From assembly GCA_026390695.1 (NCBI GenBank), contig JAPLFL010000128.1, positions 62,001-126,000 of the forward strand: DNA of 64,000 nt. Reading direction: 5' to 3'. Positions 63,007-64,000 of this stretch are shown piece by piece. A program made the translations under genes and the position numbers. The DNA is from Candidatus Kapaibacterium sp. GTDB taxonomy: Bacteria > Bacteroidota > Ignavibacteria > Kapaibacteriales > UBA2268. Position 1 is the stretch's first letter. Each line of letters opens with the position of its first letter. The notes under the pieces were generated by a model that saw only the letters and a program-made list of their open reading frames with translations, was not told where the DNA came from and did no database searches.

Positions 63007-64000
63007 TTACTTAGTTCTGACAATTCTGAATCCGGTATTATAATTAAACTTAACCGGTGGTAGAGAATTACGAATAAAAGAAGAACATCTGGCAGGCAAA
63101 TCGGCAAAAGATCCACCACGAACTTCTATCATAAATCCTGCATTAAAATCAGGGAATACAACAGGGTCAGTCTTGGGATTTGAGTCATAAAGCATATCAT
63201 CTTCACCGTCCCAGCACCATTCCTGAACGTTACCGTGCATATCGTAAAGTCCCCAGGCGTTCTTTGCTTTTCCTGCAACAGGACTTGTTTCTCCCACTGC
63301 ATCCACATTTGACCATCCCATATCGCCTATCTTACCTGTTCCGCCAAAATCACCAGTTGTACCTGCACGGCAAGCATATTCCCACTCAGCTTCAGTTGGA
63401 AGACGATAGCCATCTCCAGTTTTATCAATAGTTACTGAAGTTATATCACCTGATCCATTTTTTGTGATAATATAAACAGGTTTCTTCTTTTCAAAAATTG
63501 ATAATTTATTGCAAAAATCAAGAGCCCGGAACCATTCTACTTGCTCAACAGGACGATTATCACCAAGGTATTTACTTGGATTGGAGCTCATTGACATTAC
63601 ACTCTTCCACTGTGCCTGCGTAATTTCAGTAGGAGACATATAAAATCCTTTACTGATGGTTACTTCATGAGGAGGTTGATTCTTAGCATCACCTGAATTT
63701 GATCCCATTGTAAATTTTCCCGGCTGAATTTCTACCATTGGAATTAATGGCTGGCTGATATAAATATCTTTTGAGTTGCTTTCGACAGAATTAACAGAAA
63801 CCCGTACCTGATTGGTTCCTATCGAAAGATTGACAGGAGAGTTGACTTTAATCAAATTATCTGACCAAAGAGTTACAGTAGAAACGGAATTCCCCTGAAT
63901 TTTAACAAAATTTGTGCCTTGAGTAGTTCCGAATTTTTTCCCGTAAATCTTTATTTCATCACCTAAGTTCAATTGATTAGGCGAAATCGAATCTATAACA
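63007..64000 (-). CDS. IPT/TIG domain plus formylglycine-generating-enzyme-fold (SUMF1) protein, partial at right edge
   Basis: The gene runs off the right edge. The track start is a TTG, but the frame stays open upstream and translates as VIDSISPNQLNLGDEIKIYGKKFG, a normal IPT/TIG domain opening. After that Ig-like domain (about 90 residues) comes an FGE-sulfatase-fold domain: VEIQPGKFTMGSNSGDAKNQPPHEVTISKGFYMSPTEITQAQWKSVM.. DGYRLPTEAEWEYACRAGTTG.. WGLYDMHGNVQEWCWDG.. VRGGSFADLPARCSSFIRN..GFRIVRTK. The GNVQEWC and RGGSF blocks are family marks. It may be a modifying enzyme or a binding protein; in Bacteroidota such proteins are often surface proteins. The N-terminus, and any signal peptide, lies outside the window. 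Confidence 0.85.
   Translation of the reverse strand, partial: VIDSISPNQLNLGDEIKIYGKKFGTTQGTNFVKIQGNSVSTVTLWSDNLIKVNSPVNLSIGTNQVRVSVNSVESNSKDIYISQPLIPMVEIQPGKFTMGSNSGDAKNQPPHEVTISKGFYMSPTEITQAQWKSVMSMSSNPSKYLGDNRPVEQVEWFRALDFCNKLSIFEKKKPVYIITKNGSGDITSVTIDKTGDGYRLPTEAEWEYACRAGTTGDFGGTGKIGDMGWSNVDAVGETSPVAGKAKNAWGLYDMHGNVQEWCWDGEDDMLYDSNPKTDPVVFPDFNAGFMIEVRGGSFADLPARCSSFIRNSLPPVKFNYNTGFRIVRTK

Noticed and set aside
1-64000. CRISPR arrays, tRNA, rRNA, transposase, integrase or prophage genes
   Set aside because: Looked for and not seen. The repeats found are coding tandem units or palindromic elements, not CRISPR.

Overview
The window is AT-rich bacterial DNA from a member of the Bacteroidota/Chlorobiota (FCB) group, read from gene content and signals. 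It has a SusC/SusD pair, a secreted beta-propeller protein with a type IX secretion (T9SS) sorting domain, DUF1460 and DUF2520 proteins, PepSY-like and CarboxypepD_reg-type TonB-receptor proteins. At least nine gene starts have a Bacteroidetes-type -7 element (TAnnTTTG) 20-45 bases upstream. Ignavibacteria or Kapabacteria-like lineages are my best guess for the exact group, but this is inference. No tRNA, rRNA, CRISPR array, transposase or prophage was seen.

Layout. 1-1311: end of a nitrilase-family gene and a small LTxxQ protein. 1432-15308 (all minus): an aminopeptidase P with a huge repeat-rich N-terminus, guaB, a DUF2520 protein, cysS, a T9SS-secreted SBBP protein, miaB, a DUF1460 amidase and an aminotransferase. 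15434-17660: an unknown acidic protein and a TPR/SPOR protein. 17796-22566 (minus): a susD/susC nutrient-uptake pair. 22954-27030: an M28 peptidase coupled to an MFS carrier, an Hpt protein and a small secreted protein. 27060-38809: a mixed housekeeping block (lipoprotein, cyclophilin, uppP, a GAF/degenerate-GGDEF protein, uup, SAM hydroxide adenosyltransferase, purE, OsmC, MBL hydrolase, secG, GlmU-like uridylyltransferase, panD).

39075-53599 is the metabolic centrepiece. It is a co-directional run of a short-chain dehydrogenase, a thiolase, four subunits of an ATP-dependent class I benzoyl-CoA reductase of the bzd (Azoarcus) type (N, O, P, Q), a ferredoxin, a large 2Fe-2S/4Fe-4S/FAD NAD(P)H:ferredoxin oxidoreductase (BzdV-like), a 70-residue Cys-rich protein, an ADP-forming acyl-CoA synthetase and a hybrid sensor kinase. 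Together they would make reduced ferredoxin, use it with ATP to dearomatise an aromatic acyl-CoA, and recover ATP from an acyl-CoA. The genes for the next ring steps (diene hydratase, hydroxyenoyl-CoA dehydrogenase, ring hydrolase) and a classical benzoate-CoA ligase are absent from the window. A strong terminator lies between the ferredoxin and the oxidoreductase gene.

53765-64000: an UPF0173 metal hydrolase, idi, a GC-rich 30-base perfect palindrome, a large outer-membrane TonB-receptor-like protein, a PepSY-like protein, a three-gene unit (outer-membrane protein, PstS-like binding protein, HAMP histidine kinase) and a REP/MITE-like repeat. The window ends inside a TIG plus formylglycine-generating-enzyme-fold protein.

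Several starts in the supplied ORF track are upstream TTG codons without support. They were moved to downstream ATGs where the ribosome site and family length fit better (guaB, cysS, SBBP protein, DUF1460, susC, lipoprotein at 34465, thiolase, BzdV-like protein, UPF0173).
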